NCBI GenBank assembly: GCA_003538525.1
Contig: DPRZ01000152.1
Coordinates: 1 to 8,495 of the forward strand
Direction: 5' to 3'
From: Neisseriales bacterium
GTDB lineage: Bacteria > Pseudomonadota > Gammaproteobacteria > Burkholderiales > UBA11063
Length of the DNA: 8,495 bases
Both the position numbers and the translations under genes were made by a program. Under the pieces are notes generated by a model. The model worked only from the letters and a program-made list of their open reading frames with translations, ran no database searches and was not told where the DNA came from. Shown piece after piece: positions 6,234 through 8,495 of this stretch. Each line of letters begins with the position of its first letter. Position 1 is the first letter of the stretch.

Positions 6234-8495
6234 CTATTTAGTAAATTTTTTACTACGCATTAGCATCACAAAAAAAGCTGGGGTTAACAAGGTTGCAATT
6301 AAAACTGAACCCAATATTCCACCAATAATTCCTAGACCGACCGAATGTTGTGCATTCGCCCCTGCACCACTGGCAAAAACCAGCGGCAAAGTTCCTGCAA
6401 TAAAGGTAATTGAGGTCATCACAATTGGACGAAAGCGCACACTTAAAGCATGAATCGCACTGTAACTCGCGCTATGCCCTTGGCGCATTAATTCTAATCC
6501 GTATTCGACCAATAAAATAATATTTTTCGCCGATAACCCCAGTAGCGCAATTAAACTAATCTGGAAGTATAAATCATTTTGGCTCGCGCTTAGTAACAAA
6601 ATAACGGCAGCGCCAAATAATGCCACTGGTACACCAAGTAAAACCACCACCGGCAAACGCCACATTTCATAAAGTGCGGCTAACACCAAGTAAATCATCA
6701 CAAACGAAAATGAAAACGCCAAGCTTGAGGTTTTTTGCGATTGTTCGGCTTGATAACTCGTGCCCGACCATTCAAAATCATACCCCTTTGGCAAACTTTG
6801 GTTAGCTTCCTGACGCACTATCTGCATCACATCCCCCATCGAATAACCATCGCGTGCGCGAATGGTGATTTTTGAGGCTAAATAACCGTTAAAATGCTGA
6901 ATAACTTTTGCCGCTGAAGCATATTTAACCGTAGATAAGGTTGCCAGTGGAACCATCGTATCATTTTTTTCTGAATGCACAAAAACGTTATTCAAATTCT
7001 TAATTGAAGCACGAAACGGAAAATCTGCCTCCAGCACCACCCACACCAGCCCCTGCATAATATAGGCAAAATTGACATTATTATTACTATAGATCGTTTG
7101 TAACGCGTTGTAGTAATCCTGTAAATTTACCCCATAATACGTCGCTTGTTCAACATTCGGTAAAATTGAAACTTCGAGTGCATGCGTATTCAACGATTGA
7201 GTTGCCCGCCCAATAGCTTTATGCGTGGCTAACTGCTTAATGAACGCATTCGCAACCTCTTCTAATTTGCTAGCATCCCCGATTGAACGGTCTTCAATAT
7301 AAAACTCTACCCCAACTGTAGTACTCAAACCACGAATCGGCGGCTGATTATAGGCATTTACCACCATACCGCTATGTTGACGCGCGAGATTTTCAAGACT
7401 CGTAATAATTTCATCAGCGGTACTTTTTTCACCACTGCGCTCTGACCAGTTTTTTAGATTAACGATTAAAGATGCTACCGATGAACTTTGGCTGCCTGAA
7501 TCTCTAAAATTAACTCCAGTTATACTGACTACCGAATCAACATTCAAATTTTTATTGAGATTCTTTATGAATTTTTTAACTTCAGACTCGGTTTGTCCCA
7601 AGCTATAGGAACTGGGTAATTCTAAAGAAGCAAAGACTAAACCCTGATCTTCATTCGGCACAAAGCCCTGTGAAATAATGTTAAATAAACCCAATGTGGT
7701 TAAAATAATTGCTAACCAGATTAAAATCACAGTTTTTTTCATCACAATCAAACGCTCGGCCGTTCTGACATAGCAGCGATTTAATTTAGCAAAACCACTT
7801 TCAAACCATGCGAATAGCTTAACTGGCGCCATCACTTTGGACATAATTAAGCAACACATGGCAGGGGTTAAACTTAACGAACAAATTCCCGAAATAATTA
7901 CCGCACAAGCGATCGTTACTGCAAATTGACGATACATAATTCCACTTAAACCGCCCAGTCCCATCACGGGTAAAAACACCACGCTTAAAACTAAAACAAT
8001 CGCCACAATTGCACCAAAGACCTCGTGCATGGTCAAACTAACAATCTGCTTAATATCCATCTCGGGATGCAGCTTACGCAAGCGCTCGACATTTTCGACA
8101 ATCACAATCGCATCATCGACGACAATTCCAATCGCCAGAATCAAGGCAAATAAACTAATCGTATTGAGCGAATACCCCAGCACTGCCAGACATGCCAACG
8201 TTCCCAAAATTGACACTGGGATGGTACACACCGCAACTAAACTGGCGCGCCAATTTTGCAAGAAAATAAATAACACCAGCGCGACCAGAAAAAAGGCAAT
8301 CACAATCGTTTCTAGCACATTATTAACCGAGGCTGCCACAAAACGCGAATTATCTTGCGTGATGCGATATTTCAGTCCCGTTGGAAAATGTTCGGCGTCT
8401 TTTTCCAAGAGTGCTAAAACCTGTTTTTTTGCTGCAAGTTGATTGGCTCCCGGCGTTAATTGAATATCCATGGTTGTAATGGGATAACGCTTAAA
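6234..8495 (-). CDS. AcrB/HAE1-type RND efflux transporter, 5' end beyond the window
   Basis: This is the inner-membrane subunit of a tripartite proton-driven efflux pump. The frame stays open through the right edge: eight codons precede the Met at 8471 with no stop. That Met is therefore internal and the gene is cut by the window, not truncated. The 753 visible residues correspond to about AcrB residue 290 to the C-terminus, so the full protein is near 1,040. The proton-relay residues are present: DD in GIVVDDAIVIVENVER (codons 8112-8117) and Lys in GLSAKN (codon 6525-6527). Other blocks are FLQNWRA, the GFVPNEDQG segment after TM7, LKNW of the porter domain, LVLAALYE, and VRFRPIVMTS. The pattern of transmembrane bundles separated by a large periplasmic loop fits the family. 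The adaptor gene is expected upstream, off the window. No outer-membrane channel gene follows; the next gene is the peptidase. Substrates cannot be read from the sequence. Confidence 0.95.
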   Translation of the reverse strand, partial: FKRYPITTMDIQLTPGANQLAAKKQVLALLEKDAEHFPTGLKYRITQDNSRFVAASVNNVLETIVIAFFLVALVLFIFLQNWRASLVAVCTIPVSILGTLACLAVLGYSLNTISLFALILAIGIVVDDAIVIVENVERLRKLHPEMDIKQIVSLTMHEVFGAIVAIVLVLSVVFLPVMGLGGLSGIMYRQFAVTIACAVIISGICSLSLTPAMCCLIMSKVMAPVKLFAWFESGFAKLNRCYVRTAERLIVMKKTVILIWLAIILTTLGLFNIISQGFVPNEDQGLVFASLELPSSYSLGQTESEVKKFIKNLNKNLNVDSVVSITGVNFRDSGSQSSSVASLIVNLKNWSERSGEKSTADEIITSLENLARQHSGMVVNAYNQPPIRGLSTTVGVEFYIEDRSIGDASKLEEVANAFIKQLATHKAIGRATQSLNTHALEVSILPNVEQATYYGVNLQDYYNALQTIYSNNNVNFAYIMQGLVWVVLEADFPFRASIKNLNNVFVHSEKNDTMVPLATLSTVKYASAAKVIQHFNGYLASKITIRARDGYSMGDVMQIVRQEANQSLPKGYDFEWSGTSYQAEQSQKTSSLAFSFSFVMIYLVLAALYEMWRLPVVVLLGVPVALFGAAVILLLSASQNDLYFQISLIALLGLSAKNIILLVEYGLELMRQGHSASYSAIHALSVRFRPIVMTSITFIAGTLPLVFASGAGANAQHSVGLGIIGGILGSVLIATLLTPAFFVMLMRSKKFTK
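6239..6255. repeat. AT-rich inverted repeat at the 3' end of the RND gene
   Basis: TAGTAAA (6239-6245) and TTTACTA (6249-6255) are perfect 7-bp arms around TTT. The repeat covers the last codons of the RND gene (SKKFTK), just upstream of the peptidase ribosome binding site. It is weak as a hairpin because it is nearly all A/T and may simply reflect Lys/Phe codons. A minor effect on readthrough or mRNA processing between the two genes is possible. Confidence 0.3.

Noticed and set aside
7485..7497. GGCTGCCTGAA, resembling a Neisseriaceae DNA uptake sequence variant
   Set aside because: It occurs once, inside RND coding sequence (Asp-Ser-Gly-Ser-Gln), with no other copies seen in the window. 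Real uptake sequences recur often.
8029..8442. A 137-codon plus-strand open frame opposite the RND gene
   Set aside because: It lies wholly antisense to conserved RND transmembrane and proton-relay sequence, and its product is a low-complexity Thr/Ser/Ile-rich string typical of a shadow frame.
8469..8471. ATG as the true start of the RND gene
   Set aside because: The frame is open upstream to the window edge, and the sequence aligns with the interior of AcrB near residue 290, so this Met is internal.

Overview
The window is AT-rich chromosomal DNA from a Gram-negative bacterium. It contains a lipobox-bearing substrate-binding protein, an AcrB/HAE1-type RND pump and an Ste24-like membrane protease. 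The lineage is most likely proteobacterial. The M48 protease directly followed by rsgA, and the form of RsgA's G3 and zinc regions (DCPGLQEFG, then CX4CXHX5C), recall betaproteobacteria such as Neisseriales. That placement rests on remembered family resemblance, not a search. I see no tRNA, rRNA, CRISPR array, insertion sequence or phage gene. Coding density is high, and all six genes look intact except the last, which is cut by the right edge.

Layout: (1) A two-gene plus-strand unit covers 139-2252: an M48 Ste24-type membrane metallopeptidase, then rsgA, with only 2 bp between them and a TTG start for rsgA. (2) A perfect 18-bp inverted repeat with a 4-nt loop (2331-2370) separates rsgA from the convergent gene on its right and should terminate both. 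(3) A minus-strand OppA-like peptide-binding lipoprotein (2412-4013) has its own extended -10 promoter and no permease or ATPase genes beside it. (4) A 292-bp divergent intergenic region (4014-4305) carries promoters for both flanking genes and two short perfect palindromes. (5) A plus-strand Methyltransf_32-type SAM methyltransferase (4306-5175) ends against a second convergent junction holding a 10-bp inverted repeat. (6) A minus-strand unit enters from the right edge: the C-terminal three quarters of an AcrB-like RND transporter (6234-8495), then, 19 bp later, a proline iminopeptidase-family hydrolase (5309-6214).

How the genes relate: RsgA acts in 30S ribosome maturation and the M48 protease probably in membrane-protein quality control. 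The RND protein is the inner-membrane subunit of a drug or toxic-compound efflux pump. Its periplasmic adaptor gene would be expected upstream, outside the window. The peptide-binding lipoprotein and the aminopeptidase both deal with peptides, but nothing in the sequence ties them together.

I do not see a clear undescribed system. The observations most worth checking are: the OppA-like protein appears to have lost the Asp that binds the peptide amino terminus in OppA; that gene stands alone; the RND gene is followed by an aminopeptidase rather than an outer-membrane channel; and there are palindromes between the divergent promoters.
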